Assembly: GCA_964574395.1 (NCBI GenBank)
Contig: CAZNNL010000012.1
Location: 1-45,352 of the forward strand
DNA from: JAXGQD01 sp964574395
GTDB taxonomy: Bacteria; Bacillota; Clostridia; Saccharofermentanales; Fastidiosipilaceae
Direction of reading: 5' to 3'
DNA: 45,352 nucleotides
The translations under genes and the position numbers were made by a program. Of this stretch, positions 26,413-34,208 are shown piece by piece (the stretch's first letter is position 1; the number at the start of each line of letters is the position of its first letter). The notes under the pieces were generated by a model. The model was given only the letters and a program-made list of their open reading frames with translations, ran no database searches and had not been told where the DNA came from.

Positions 26413-27423
26413 TCAATATCCTTTCGGGTTATTCTTTTGGAAAATCCAACCGTCTACGCACATGTCATCCAGAGTTTTCTCTGCTTGCCAGTGTAAAAGT
26501 TCTTTAGCTTTGGTGGCGTCTGCATAACATGTAGCAATATCACCAGGGCGTCTTTCACTAATTTGATAAGGCACTTTTACACCATTATTGCGCTCGAATG
26601 CTTCTACTAATTGCAAAACGCTAACCCCATTACCTGTCCCTAAATTAATCGCTTCTACAGACTTGTGTTCAAGGGCATAGTCGAGGGCTTTACAGTGTCC
26701 TTTTGCCAAATCTACAACGTGAATATAATCACGTACACCAGTACCATCTACCGTTGGATAGTCATTGCCGAAGACATGTAATTTTTCCAAACGACCAACA
26801 GCTACTTGTGTGATGTAGGGCATTAGATTGTTAGGAATGCCCTGCGGATTCTCACCAATCAGTCCTGAAGCATGCGCACCAATCGGATTAAAGTAACGAA
26901 GGAGCATGATAGACCACTCTTTATCCGCATTCCAGAAATCTTTCAAAATCTGTTCAATCATGAGCTTTGTCCAACCGTATGGATTAGTACAGGAAGTAGG
27001 CATGTCTTCTGTCAAAGGCATTTTCTCCGGAGTTCCATAAACCGTTGCTGACGAGCTAAAGACCAAGGTTTTGACCTGGTGTTTGCGCATGACATCACAG
27101 AGCACCAGAGTTGAATCTATATTATTAGAATAGTATTCCAAAGGTTTGGCAACTGACTCGCCCACTGCTTTAAGTCCGGCAAAATGAATCACGGCAACGA
27201 TATCATGAGCATTAAATATCCTATTTAGTACCTCACGGTCTCTCACATCACCTTCGTAGAAACTGATGTTTTGCCCGCTTATCTTTTCCACTCTACGGAT
27301 AGCTTCCATATCACTATTAACAAAATTGTCGATGACAATCGGTTCATAGCCTTCTGCCAAGAGTTCAATTAAGGTATGACTACCAATAAAACCCGCTCCG
27401 CCTGTTACCAATACTTTTTTCAT
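26413..27423 (-). CDS. galE: UDP-glucose 4-epimerase
   Basis: 336 residues, an extended short-chain dehydrogenase/reductase. It interconverts UDP-glucose and UDP-galactose with bound NAD+, feeding galactose catabolism and envelope sugars. Seen are TGGAGFIGSH (7-16), the catalytic serine region SSSATVYG (123-130), Tyr149 and Lys153 in NPYGWTK, and LRYFNPIGAH. ATG at 27423 behind a run of five G. The next gene downstream is the Pro/Thr-rich membrane protein; a PfkB sugar kinase lies 59 bp upstream. Confidence 0.96.
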   Translation of the reverse strand: MKKVLVTGGAGFIGSHTLIELLAEGYEPIVIDNFVNSDMEAIRRVEKISGQNISFYEGDVRDREVLNRIFNAHDIVAVIHFAGLKAVGESVAKPLEYYSNNIDSTLVLCDVMRKHQVKTLVFSSSATVYGTPEKMPLTEDMPTSCTNPYGWTKLMIEQILKDFWNADKEWSIMLLRYFNPIGAHASGLIGENPQGIPNNLMPYITQVAVGRLEKLHVFGNDYPTVDGTGVRDYIHVVDLAKGHCKALDYALEHKSVEAINLGTGNGVSVLQLVEAFERNNGVKVPYQISERRPGDIATCYADATKAKELLHWQAEKTLDDMCVDGWIFQKNNPKGY

Positions 27424-27482
27424 AAGTCCCCCTCTTGTGTTTCAAAATCTATTTCTTAACTTTTCAGATTGGTTCTAGCTAA

Positions 27483-28442
27483 TTAATTGCCTTCCATAAA
27501 AAGTTTTTCTACGGCTTCTGCGTCCGGAAGTGCGGGAATGCCGCCCCTTTTGCCAACACAAAGCGCTGCCGCCGCATTACCATAGCGTGCAATATCTTTC
27601 AAAGTGACTAGCGAAGCCTCCAATGGCTTAGGTAAACGCAATAATTGATTGAGGAACGCACCAAAGAAACAATCGCCTGCACCCGTTGTATCCACAACCT
27701 TTTGAACCTTAAGTGCATTGGAATGTACTTCACCTTCTTTTGTCTTTATAAAGCAGCCTTGCTCACCTAAGGTGATACAGACAATGCTAGGGCCGCTTTT
27801 CAAAAGAATATTCGCAGCCTTTTCTAAATCATCGGTTTCCGTTACGATTGCTGCTTCTTCTTCAGAAATTTTCAAAACATCCGTTTTAGCAATAGCCAAT
27901 AGACTACGTCCACGATAAGCACTGCGCGCTTCCCAGAGGAAATCACGATAATTCGCGTCGTAACAAATAATGGTCCCTTGCTCTTTCGCTTTATCAACAA
28001 TTTCTAGCGTAGTGTCACGCGTAGGGTTGGCATTGAGCGCCAATGCCCCGAAGTGTAAGGCTTTGGCATTTTTCCAAAGTCGACTTTGTACTTCATTCTT
28101 TCGCAGACAGGTATCTGCACCTGGTTTTCTGGCAAAAGAAAAATCCCTTTCCCCTGCATCCGTCAAACTTACAAAACTTAAGGTTGTGTACTGATCAGGA
28201 TCGTACACCATACCACTTACATCTACACCACAATTGCTGATACTTTTTGCCAAAAGTCCACCTTGCGTATCTGCCCCGACTTTCCCTATAAAACCAGTAT
28301 TGGTGCCTAATTTGGCCGCGGCACAAGCCAAGTTTGCACATGCGCCACCTGGGTTTTCTTCGTACAAGTTATGACCATCCGCGGATTTCCCTGCCGGTGT
28401 GTAGTCAATAAGTGCTTCTCCGATAACGATTAATTCAAACAT
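27483..28442 (-). CDS. PfkB family sugar kinase, probably fructokinase
   Basis: 319 residues from the ATG at 28442; an upstream in-frame ATG at 28475 is less likely because AAAGGAG lies between the two and serves the later one. It phosphorylates a sugar with ATP in the cytoplasm. Motifs are GEALIDYTP, the substrate glycines NPGGACANLACAAAKLG near residue 30, and the anion hole with catalytic aspartate in DTTGAGDCFFGAFL (about 250). Fructokinase is the closest subgroup by the N-terminal pattern, but ribokinase-like substrates cannot be excluded. It sits between the MscS and galE genes. Confidence 0.85.
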   Translation of the reverse strand: MFELIVIGEALIDYTPAGKSADGHNLYEENPGGACANLACAAAKLGTNTGFIGKVGADTQGGLLAKSISNCGVDVSGMVYDPDQYTTLSFVSLTDAGERDFSFARKPGADTCLRKNEVQSRLWKNAKALHFGALALNANPTRDTTLEIVDKAKEQGTIICYDANYRDFLWEARSAYRGRSLLAIAKTDVLKISEEEAAIVTETDDLEKAANILLKSGPSIVCITLGEQGCFIKTKEGEVHSNALKVQKVVDTTGAGDCFFGAFLNQLLRLPKPLEASLVTLKDIARYGNAAAALCVGKRGGIPALPDAEAVEKLFMEGN

Positions 28443-28484
28443 CTTAGCTTTTTCTCCTTTAAGCCTCTGTCCCAATAACTATAA

Positions 28485-29528
28485 TTAGCTTATTTTTTCA
28501 CTGGGACTCTTCTCTGCATAAACCTGTGTTAGACCCATTTCTTTCATGATTTTTGTGCTTACTAGTAATAACCTATCTACCTCTTCTAAGTAGAGCGAGT
28601 AATCTGTTTCTCCTATATAATACCGCAGCAAGAGCTGGTAGCCACCCCAACGTAAATTTTGAATTGCGACATATGGCTTTGAGTCTTTTTGGAGTAGTGG
28701 TCTAGATTCAATCACCTGACGCAGCCTTTCGCAAAAAATCTCTATTTTCTCTTCTGCATCGGTTCCTCCTACCTCTATCGTTAGGTTGATGCGTCTTTTG
28801 CCCATCCGTGAAATGTTGACGATATTGCTGTCCATCAATTTCGAATTGGGCATAGTAACCACTTCATCATTATAGCTACGGATTCGTGTAGAACGCCAAC
28901 CAATTTCTTCTATACTTCCGCTCAAATCGCCAATGACTACCCCATCTCCAATTTCAAATGGCTTATCCAAGACTAAGGTAGCTCCACCAATTAAGTTCGA
29001 AAGCAAATTTTGTGCAGCCAATGCTACAGCCAAGCTCCCAATACCAAGCCCTGTCAGAATGCCAGAAATATTAATACCCCAGACAGACAAAATAGCCGAC
29101 AAACCTATTAATAAAACCAAGAGGCGCAAACAAGCGTCGCCAACGCGATTAAGCGTGGCTCGCTTGGCCTCGCTTAAGGACATGCTAAGGCTGCTTTTTC
29201 TGCCCATTCTCAAAAGAATTGGTAATAAGCCATAAAAGAAAAAGCTTAAACCCAAGAGAATGAAACTTTGCAAAATTCGAGCAATGACACTAGCAGGCGC
29301 AATAACTATCTCAAAATCTTCCGTGAGAAAATAAGCGACACCTACATAGAGCAGTAGAGCAATCCCCCAGACGACATAACGCAAGGAGCGTTGGCTCTGT
29401 GGACTACGTTGTGCTTCATTTGCACGCCGGAACAGCTTTCGGCTAATCCAGTGCACAAGAATAGTAAAAAGTACTGCCCCAAATAGAACGCCCAAGCGGA
29501 TGAGCCATTTTAGCAATCCTTCGTCCAT
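28485..29528 (-). CDS. Small-conductance mechanosensitive channel (MscS family)
   Basis: 347 residues. It opens under membrane tension to release solutes on osmotic downshock. Helices lie at about 8-28, 48-66, 84-105 and 133-155. The pore helix GILTGLGIGSLAVALAAQNLLSNLIGG (about 155-181, glycine/alanine packed) is characteristic, followed by the beta domain starting KPFEIGDGVVIGDLSGSIEEIGWRSTRI and the MPNSKLMDSNIVNIS segment. ATG at 29528 behind GGGGGAGA. Its own promoter is visible 47 bp upstream. The C-terminal domain (about 245-347) is normal for the family. Confidence 0.92.
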   Translation of the reverse strand: MDEGLLKWLIRLGVLFGAVLFTILVHWISRKLFRRANEAQRSPQSQRSLRYVVWGIALLLYVGVAYFLTEDFEIVIAPASVIARILQSFILLGLSFFFYGLLPILLRMGRKSSLSMSLSEAKRATLNRVGDACLRLLVLLIGLSAILSVWGINISGILTGLGIGSLAVALAAQNLLSNLIGGATLVLDKPFEIGDGVVIGDLSGSIEEIGWRSTRIRSYNDEVVTMPNSKLMDSNIVNISRMGKRRINLTIEVGGTDAEEKIEIFCERLRQVIESRPLLQKDSKPYVAIQNLRWGGYQLLLRYYIGETDYSLYLEEVDRLLLVSTKIMKEMGLTQVYAEKSPSEKIS

Positions 29529-29574
29529 TGTCTCTCCCCCTGTGCGTTACAAATAACGCCAATTAATCGCTCTA

Positions 29575-29603
29575 ATTGTAGCCTTTTTCTTGCTTCTTGA
29601 CAA
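29575..29603 (-). promoter_or_regulatory. Promoter of the mscS-type gene
   Basis: On the minus strand TTGTCA (29598-29603) and TACAAT (29575-29580) are exactly 17 bp apart, each with five of six consensus bases. A six-base hairpin GCGTTA/TAACGC (29544-29559) lies in the predicted leader just before the ribosome binding site. Confidence 0.65.
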
Positions 29604-29634
29604 AATGGCGAAGTAGCCTTATCAGCGATGGACA

Positions 29635-29681
29635 TTGGTATTGTAGTACGCGGCAACACTCTGGTCTACGAGTAATACCAA
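29635..29681. repeat. Inverted repeat upstream of the mscS promoter
   Basis: TTGGTATT (29635-29642) and AATACCAA (29674-29681) are perfect inverted arms. Inside them GTAG and CTAC pair again, leaving a loop of about 19 bases. No T-run follows on either strand. It lies between the HAD gene stop and the mscS promoter and may be an operator or a processing hairpin. Confidence 0.5.
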
Positions 29682-29700
29682 ACTGTCAAACCCATACCAA

Positions 29701-30507
29701 CTATAGCGAAAAGTACTCCGTCAAAAACGCACTCACACTATCGTCATTGTTGCTACCAATGATTATATCTGCGATCTCCAGAATGGGTGCTTCCGAATTC
29801 CCCATCGCAACTGCCAATCCGCCTGCTTCCATCATCGAATAGTCGTTATGATTGTCACCAATTACCATGCATTCTGTCAGATCTACCTCTAGCTTGTCGC
29901 ACAAATATTTCAGCGCATTACCCTTCGTCGCTTCTGGAGATGTAATCACAAACAAACTTCCCTCGTTTCCTGCTAAACTAACTTCAGCGGAATACTTAGC
30001 TTCAAAAAAAGCCCGAAACCCATCAAAATCCTCCGCATCTTCAGCATCTAAGAGGATTTTGTAGAACGCCAAATGACCGTAGTCTCTCTTCGAATTATAA
30101 TCAGATGTCGGCAACTTGGTGGCCAAAAAGTCCCTAAACCCATTTAGTACAGGGTTCGTCCCATAAAACACGACTTCCTCATCTGCATAAGCCAAGAATG
30201 ACAGTCCATTCGTGTGCATATCTTGTAAGAGTGCATTATTCAAATATGTTGGAATGGACCATGATGCCAGAGGGGTTCCATCCGCTTCACATATCATCGC
30301 ACCATTATTTATGGCAAAAGGAAGCTCGAACGGCAACTGCCTCGCAAGAGCCATTGTCGAATAAATATTGCGACCCGTCGCGAAGCTTACCAAAATACCT
30401 AAGTCCTTCAACTTATGCATCACTTCCGCCAAACCACGGTCAACCGACTTATCATCACGCACTATCGTGCCGTCAAAATCCAGGACGATCATTTTAATAT
30501 TTCGCAT
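29701..30507 (-). CDS. HAD superfamily phosphatase, Cof type (IIB)
   Basis: 268 residues. It hydrolyses phosphate esters (sugar phosphates, flavin or other small metabolites) in the cytoplasm; the substrate is not predictable. Seen are the nucleophile and acid Asp10 and Asp12 in VLDFDGT, the threonine region FATGRN, the large cap domain of the Cof type (about 80-190), the lysine in TKGNALKYL, and metal-binding GDNHNDYSMMEAGG. ATG at 30507 with GAGG ten bases upstream. It stands alone between the rplA terminator and the mscS promoter. Confidence 0.92.
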   Translation of the reverse strand: MRNIKMIVLDFDGTIVRDDKSVDRGLAEVMHKLKDLGILVSFATGRNIYSTMALARQLPFELPFAINNGAMICEADGTPLASWSIPTYLNNALLQDMHTNGLSFLAYADEEVVFYGTNPVLNGFRDFLATKLPTSDYNSKRDYGHLAFYKILLDAEDAEDFDGFRAFFEAKYSAEVSLAGNEGSLFVITSPEATKGNALKYLCDKLEVDLTECMVIGDNHNDYSMMEAGGLAVAMGNSEAPILEIADIIIGSNNDDSVSAFLTEYFSL

Positions 30508-30567
30508 AAAATTTGAACCTCAGTATCATCCACTACTTCAAAACACAATCGCATTTAATAGTAGCAT

Positions 30568-30597
30568 AAAAAAACGCCACCCCTTGCGAGATAGCGC
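30568..30597 (-). terminator. Rho-independent terminator after rplA
   Basis: Read on the minus strand, CGCTATC and GGTGGCG pair over seven positions including two G-U pairs, followed at once by seven T (30568-30574). It lies about 30 bp after the rplA stop and separates the ribosomal operon from the HAD gene, so rplJ and rplL cannot be part of this transcript. Confidence 0.85.
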
Positions 30598-30626
30598 TTC
30601 TTCAAATTAAAACTCAGAATCTAAGC

Positions 30627-31316
30627 TTAGACCTTACCCGTATTCAGACGAACGCCAGGACCCATGGTTGAGCTCAAGGTTGCAGACTTAACGTACTGAC
30701 CCTTGGCTGCAGCAGGTTTAGCTTTAACGATAGCATCCATCAGGACACGGTAGTTTTCGTAAAGCTTTTCAGCTCCGAATGATACTTTACCGATTGGACA
30801 GTGAATAATATTACTCTTGTCTAAGCGATACTCAATCTTACCAGCCTTAGCGTCGTTAATGGCTTGTGCAACGTCTGCGGTAACGGTTCCTGCTTTAGGG
30901 TTAGGCATGAGGCCTTTAGGACCTAAAACACGACCAATACGGCCGACAACACCCATCATGTCTGGGGTTGCAATAACAACGTCGAAATCAAACCAGTTTT
31001 CACCGGTGATTTTTGCAACTAAATCGTCAGCACCGACAAAGTCAGCGCCTGCAGCTTTTGCTTCATCCGCTTTAGCATCTTTAGCAAAAACCAACACACG
31101 TACCGTACGACCGGTACCATTAGGTAAAACAACCGCACCTCTGACCTGTTGGTCAGCATGACGTGAGTCAACACCCAAACGTACGTGTAATTCTACTGTT
31201 TCATCAAACTTCGCCGGAGCAGCTTTAACGGCTAACTCTAAGGCTTCCATCGGCTCATACGTCGAAGAGCGCTCGATGAGTTTGGCGGCATCTTGATATT
31301 TCTTGCCTCTTTTCAT
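30627..31316 (-). CDS. rplA: 50S ribosomal protein L1
   Basis: 229 residues. It binds 23S rRNA at the mobile L1 stalk and in many bacteria represses its own operon through an mRNA site that mimics it. Motifs are MKRGKKYQDA at the N-terminus, VDSRHADQQVRGAVVLPNGTG, the domain-II PDMMGVVGRIGRVLGPKGLMPNPK and the C-terminal STMGPGVRLN. ATG at 31316 behind GGAGA. It follows rplK by 23 bp and ends the operon at a terminator. Confidence 0.98.
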   Translation of the reverse strand: MKRGKKYQDAAKLIERSSTYEPMEALELAVKAAPAKFDETVELHVRLGVDSRHADQQVRGAVVLPNGTGRTVRVLVFAKDAKADEAKAAGADFVGADDLVAKITGENWFDFDVVIATPDMMGVVGRIGRVLGPKGLMPNPKAGTVTADVAQAINDAKAGKIEYRLDKSNIIHCPIGKVSFGAEKLYENYRVLMDAIVKAKPAAAKGQYVKSATLSSTMGPGVRLNTGKV

Positions 31317-31339
31317 CTTTGTATTCTCCTTCGTATCCC

Positions 31340-31768
31340 TTAATCGTCAACAACAACGATGCCCATGCTGCGAGCAGTACCCGCGACCATGCGTGCGCAT
31401 GATTCTAAGCTAGCGGCGTTGGTATCAACCATTTTGGTCTCTGCAATCTTCATGACATCTGCCATTTTAATCTTAGCGACCTTGTCCTTCTGTGGTACAC
31501 CTGAACCTTTTTCGATCTTACATGCAACTCTAAGAAGCACGGGTACCGGAGGGGTTTTTGTAATGAAGGAATAGCTGCGATCCGCATACACGGTGATAAC
31601 AACAGGAACAATTAGTCCTGCGTCTTTCGCTGTTCTTTCATTAAACTCTTTGACGAACTGAGCAATGTTAATGCCGTGTTGTCCTAGAGCTGGTCCCACC
31701 GGTGGTGCCGGAGTTGCTTTGCCTGCAGGAATCTGCAATTTGACGTATCCGCTTATCTTTTTAGCCAA
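31340..31768 (-). CDS. rplK: 50S ribosomal protein L11
   Basis: 142 residues from a TTG at 31768. It binds the GTPase-associated centre of 23S rRNA. A GTG at 31777 is in frame, but it lies inside the GGGAGG ribosome binding site, which is eight bases before the TTG; the protein then starts MAKKISGYVKLQIPAG, exactly as in the family. PAPPVGPALGQHGINI, RSYSFITKTPP and ARSMGIVV are conserved. The leader of about 100 bp between nusG and rplK holds one dispersed octamer (31839). Confidence 0.97.
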   Translation of the reverse strand: MAKKISGYVKLQIPAGKATPAPPVGPALGQHGINIAQFVKEFNERTAKDAGLIVPVVITVYADRSYSFITKTPPVPVLLRVACKIEKGSGVPQKDKVAKIKMADVMKIAETKMVDTNAASLESCARMVAGTARSMGIVVVDD

Positions 31769-31869
31769 GATAGCCACCTCCCAATTTTTATTCGCCGCTC
31801 TCGCGTGCGTTTATATCTAAATGTTTCTACCATTATTTTGGCAAAAACAAATTAGCCAACAAAACCGTA

Positions 31870-32541
31870 TTATATACGGATAACTTGTGTGAAGTCTAGC
31901 TCCACAGGCGTTTCTCTTCCAAACATAGAAACGAGTACACGCACTTTTTTCTTCTCTGCCGAGATCGCATCCACCGTACCGATGAAACTTTCCAAAGGTC
32001 CGTTGATAACTTTGATGGAATCGCCAATATCGTAGTCGACAATGGGTTCCCAATCGCTGACCATACCCATGGTAGCAAGTTCTTCATCCGTTAAAGGAAC
32101 GGGTTTGGAGCTAGGGCCAACAAAGCCAGTCACACCGCGTGTGTTACGCACGATATACCAAATATCGTCATTGAGGAACATTTTGACGAGAACATAGCCA
32201 GGGTATTTTTTTCTGAGGACGGTCTTCTTTTTGCCATCCTTAATCTCAACCGTCTCCTCAGTAGGGACAGAGACTTCTTGGATGAGGTCGTGAATACCGC
32301 GGTTTTCGACAATCTGCTCGAGAGTCGCCTTAACTTTATTTTCATAGCCAGAATAGGTATGAATGACATACCACAAGGCCTCTTCTTTATCTTCGTCTTC
32401 GGTCGAAAGAGCTTCAGGCTCAATGCCGCTTTCGATTGCTTCAACGTCAGAAGTGAATGCTGTTTCTGCTTCAACTTCTGTAGCCAAAGTTTTTTCATCT
32501 ACTTCAATGTCAGTAGTAAGATCTTTTTCTTTATCGCTCAT
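31870..32541 (-). CDS. nusG: Transcription factor NusG with an acidic N-terminal extension
   Basis: 223 residues against about 175 for typical NusG. It binds RNA polymerase, modulating pausing and coupling to ribosomes. The NGN domain begins at ALWYVIHTYSGYENKVK (about residue 55), with KKYPGYVLVKM and VRNTRGVTGFVG. The KOW domain has PIVDYDIGDSIKVINGPLESFIGTV. The first 54 residues are a low-complexity, strongly acidic tail (many Glu, Asp, Thr). ATG at 32541 with AAGGAC upstream fits the long form; no good internal start is evident. It follows secE by 37 bp. Confidence 0.95.
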   Translation of the reverse strand: MSDKEKDLTTDIEVDEKTLATEVEAETAFTSDVEAIESGIEPEALSTEDEDKEEALWYVIHTYSGYENKVKATLEQIVENRGIHDLIQEVSVPTEETVEIKDGKKKTVLRKKYPGYVLVKMFLNDDIWYIVRNTRGVTGFVGPSSKPVPLTDEELATMGMVSDWEPIVDYDIGDSIKVINGPLESFIGTVDAISAEKKKVRVLVSMFGRETPVELDFTQVIRI

Positions 32542-32578
32542 GCTTAATTGTCCTTCATCCTAACGCCAAAAAGCCGCA

Positions 32579-32965
32579 TTAACCGGCTGTTGTGGTTTCA
32601 GTCGCTGCCGGCGTTTCTGAAGCAGTCGACTCAGAAACAGCTTCTGTCTCGCTTGTTTCTGCGATTGTGGCTGAAGTTGTTACGCGCGGGTTTGTGTTAT
32701 AAAAACCTGCTGCAGTTAAGGATGCATTAACGATAGAGTCAATGGCAAAAATCAGCAAAGCCGTCGCCAACACAATCGCAATTACGATTGAGGTTGACTG
32801 CGTTATTTTCTTCTTGTCTGGCCAAATGATGCGCTTTAATTCTGCTCTCAATTCGCGGAAAAAGTTCACCAGGCGATTGCCTTTGGCTTTGTCAGTCTTT
32901 TTGGCACTTTGCTTATCGGCAGCTTTTTTCTCAGCCAGCCTTTTCGCTTCGTCAAACTTACCCAT
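32579..32965 (-). CDS. secE: Protein translocase subunit SecE with N- and C-terminal extensions
   Basis: 128 residues from the ATG at 32965; a GTG at 32986 is an alternative. It is a small essential subunit of the SecYEG channel. The core is FFRELRAELKRIIWPDKKKI (about 35-54) followed by one membrane helix (about 58-80). A usual Gram-positive SecE is 60-75 residues. Here a Lys/Ala-rich N-terminal stretch and a C-terminal tail of about 40 residues rich in Thr, Ser, Glu and Ala are added. In the normal topology the tail would be outside the membrane. Its position between rpmG and nusG is standard. Confidence 0.93.
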   Translation of the reverse strand: MGKFDEAKRLAEKKAADKQSAKKTDKAKGNRLVNFFRELRAELKRIIWPDKKKITQSTSIVIAIVLATALLIFAIDSIVNASLTAAGFYNTNPRVTTSATIAETSETEAVSESTASETPAATETTTAG

Positions 32966-33004
32966 TATATCCAACCACCATTTCACACGGGAAATAATCC
33001 CTGT

Positions 33005-33172
33005 TTATTTTGTTTCTTTATGCAACGTATGTTTACGGCAAAAAGGGCAATATTTCTTTACTTCCAAGCGGTCCTTGGTATTTGTTTTATTCTTCTTCGT
33101 GTTATAGTTGCGCTGTTTGCACACTTCACAAGCCATGATGATTTTGTCTCTCGCACCAGCTTTAGCTGCCAT
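33005..33172 (-). CDS. rpmG: 50S ribosomal protein L33
   Basis: 55 residues from the ATG at 33172 with GGAGG nine bases upstream; the in-frame TTG at 33193 is rejected because the ribosome binding site lies between them. Two cysteine pairs (CEVC and CPFC) form the zinc ribbon, so this is the zinc-dependent L33 form. RNYNTKKNK is conserved. It is the first gene of rpmG-secE-nusG-rplK-rplA. Confidence 0.96.
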   Translation of the reverse strand: MAAKAGARDKIIMACEVCKQRNYNTKKNKTNTKDRLEVKKYCPFCRKHTLHKETK

Positions 33173-33233
33173 TCTTATGTCCTCCGTCAGCAAGGATTTC
33201 TTGCAAAAAAATAACGCATTTCGCGCGAATTAG

Positions 33234-33262
33234 AGTCTACCACCATTTACAATTTTTGTAAA
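33234..33262 (-). promoter_or_regulatory. Probable promoter of the rpmG-secE-nusG-rplKA operon
   Basis: On the minus strand TTTACA (33257-33262) and TAGACT (33234-33239) are 17 bp apart, about 60 bp before rpmG. The -35 lies in a small palindrome (TTTACAA, three bases, TTGTAAA). Confidence 0.55.
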
Positions 33263-33338
33263 GTAGGTCGACGCGCGTTTATGCTGCGCTAAGCGCACTT
33301 AGTTGCTATTTATATGTTGTTATGCCTAATATAGTCAG

Positions 33339-33460
33339 GTGTCATAATTTGGACTACAGAAAGATTTTGGCGTGAAAATCTTTCTGTAGTCCAAATTCTG
33401 TCACTTTTCGGCTAACAAACGGTTTTTTTCTTTCTGTAGTCCAAATTTTGCCACTTTTCG
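33339..33460. repeat. Three copies of a 30-nt repeat, two forming a long hairpin
   Basis: Copy A (33339-33368, plus) and copy B (33375-33404, minus) are inverted over 30 positions with two mismatches and a six-base loop; 23 bp around the loop pair perfectly. Copy C (33430-33460, minus) is a direct repeat of B (33380-33410) with two mismatches in 31, at a period of 50. The shared core is GGACTACAGAAAG. Copy C carries the dispersed octamer, while B has two changes there. No T-run follows, so a terminator role after hisE is possible but not typical. The gap of about 320 bp between rpmG and hisE otherwise holds only the rpmG promoter. Confidence 0.9.
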
Positions 33461-33491
33461 AAACCAAAGTCATAACATGCAAGTGCTAACA

Positions 33492-33785
33492 TTAAGAAGG
33501 TCTTCTCTTCTTTAGCTCTGCATACAGGTCATCTAGATTCACGCCTTGTTCAACCATTAGAACAGTGAGGTGGTAATACAAATCAGCCATTTCATAAACG
33601 AGTTCATCATTGGCATTATTTTTGGCGGCAATGACAACTTCGGTGGCTTCTTCTCCAACTTTCTTACAAATCTTATCTATACCCTTCTCGAACAGGTAAT
33701 TTGTATAAGACCCATTCTTGGGATTAAGTTTACGATCACACGCAACTTCATAGAGCTCATCCATTATTGTACCTATTTGACTCAT
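33492..33785 (-). CDS. hisE: Phosphoribosyl-ATP pyrophosphatase
   Basis: 97 residues. It hydrolyses phosphoribosyl-ATP to phosphoribosyl-AMP, the second step of histidine synthesis. The all-helical MazG-like fold shows in YLFEKGIDKICKKVGEEATEVVIAAKN with metal-binding glutamates and DELVYEMADLYYHLTVLM. ATG at 33785 with AAAGGAG upstream. It is a separate gene, 42 bp after hisI, where many bacteria have a fused HisIE. It is the last gene of the his operon. Confidence 0.96.
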   Translation of the reverse strand: MSQIGTIMDELYEVACDRKLNPKNGSYTNYLFEKGIDKICKKVGEEATEVVIAAKNNANDELVYEMADLYYHLTVLMVEQGVNLDDLYAELKKRRPS

Positions 33786-33827
33786 AACCTACTCCTTTAC
33801 TAAATGCTATAACAATCTGTACCTATA

Positions 33828-34208
33828 TCATAGCTCAGAGACCTTGCGATAGAAACAACTAGGGGCCCCAGTGTGGCAAGCTACACCTTTTTGTTTAACA
33901 GAATACGACAGGCAATCGGCGTCGCAATCCACTTTAATCGCTTGAACATATTGGAAATGTCCACTCGTCTCCCCTTTTAACCAAAGCTTCTGGCGACTTC
34001 TGCTGTGATAATGCATCAGGCCTGTGCTAAGCGTTTTGGCAAAAGCCTCCTCGTCCTGGAAAGCCTGCATTAAAACTTCATGGCTATCAGCATCAATTAT
34101 TATGGCGACAATCAAGCCTGAATCGTTTGTTTTGAGTTTTTGCCAAAATACTGTGGACTCCTCGATTGAGAATATACAAGCAGGATTTGCTTCAAACATG
34201 TCCTTCAT
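33828..34208 (-). CDS. hisI: Phosphoribosyl-AMP cyclohydrolase
   Basis: 126 residues. It opens the adenine ring of phosphoribosyl-AMP, the third step of histidine synthesis, using zinc. The family signature is nearly complete: SRSRQKLWLKGETSGHFQYV, DCDADCLSY with metal-binding Asp and Cys residues, and GVACHTGAPSCFYR. Its ATG shares one base with the hisA stop, so translation is probably coupled. Two dispersed octamers fall in it, one read as the rare Trp-Gln-Lys (34138). Confidence 0.96.
   Translation of the reverse strand: MKDMFEANPACIFSIEESTVFWQKLKTNDSGLIVAIIIDADSHEVLMQAFQDEEAFAKTLSTGLMHYHSRSRQKLWLKGETSGHFQYVQAIKVDCDADCLSYSVKQKGVACHTGAPSCFYRKVSEL

Noticed and set aside
33339..33460. CRISPR array
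   Set aside because: Only three copies, in mixed orientation, with unequal spacers (6 and 19 bases) and no cas genes.
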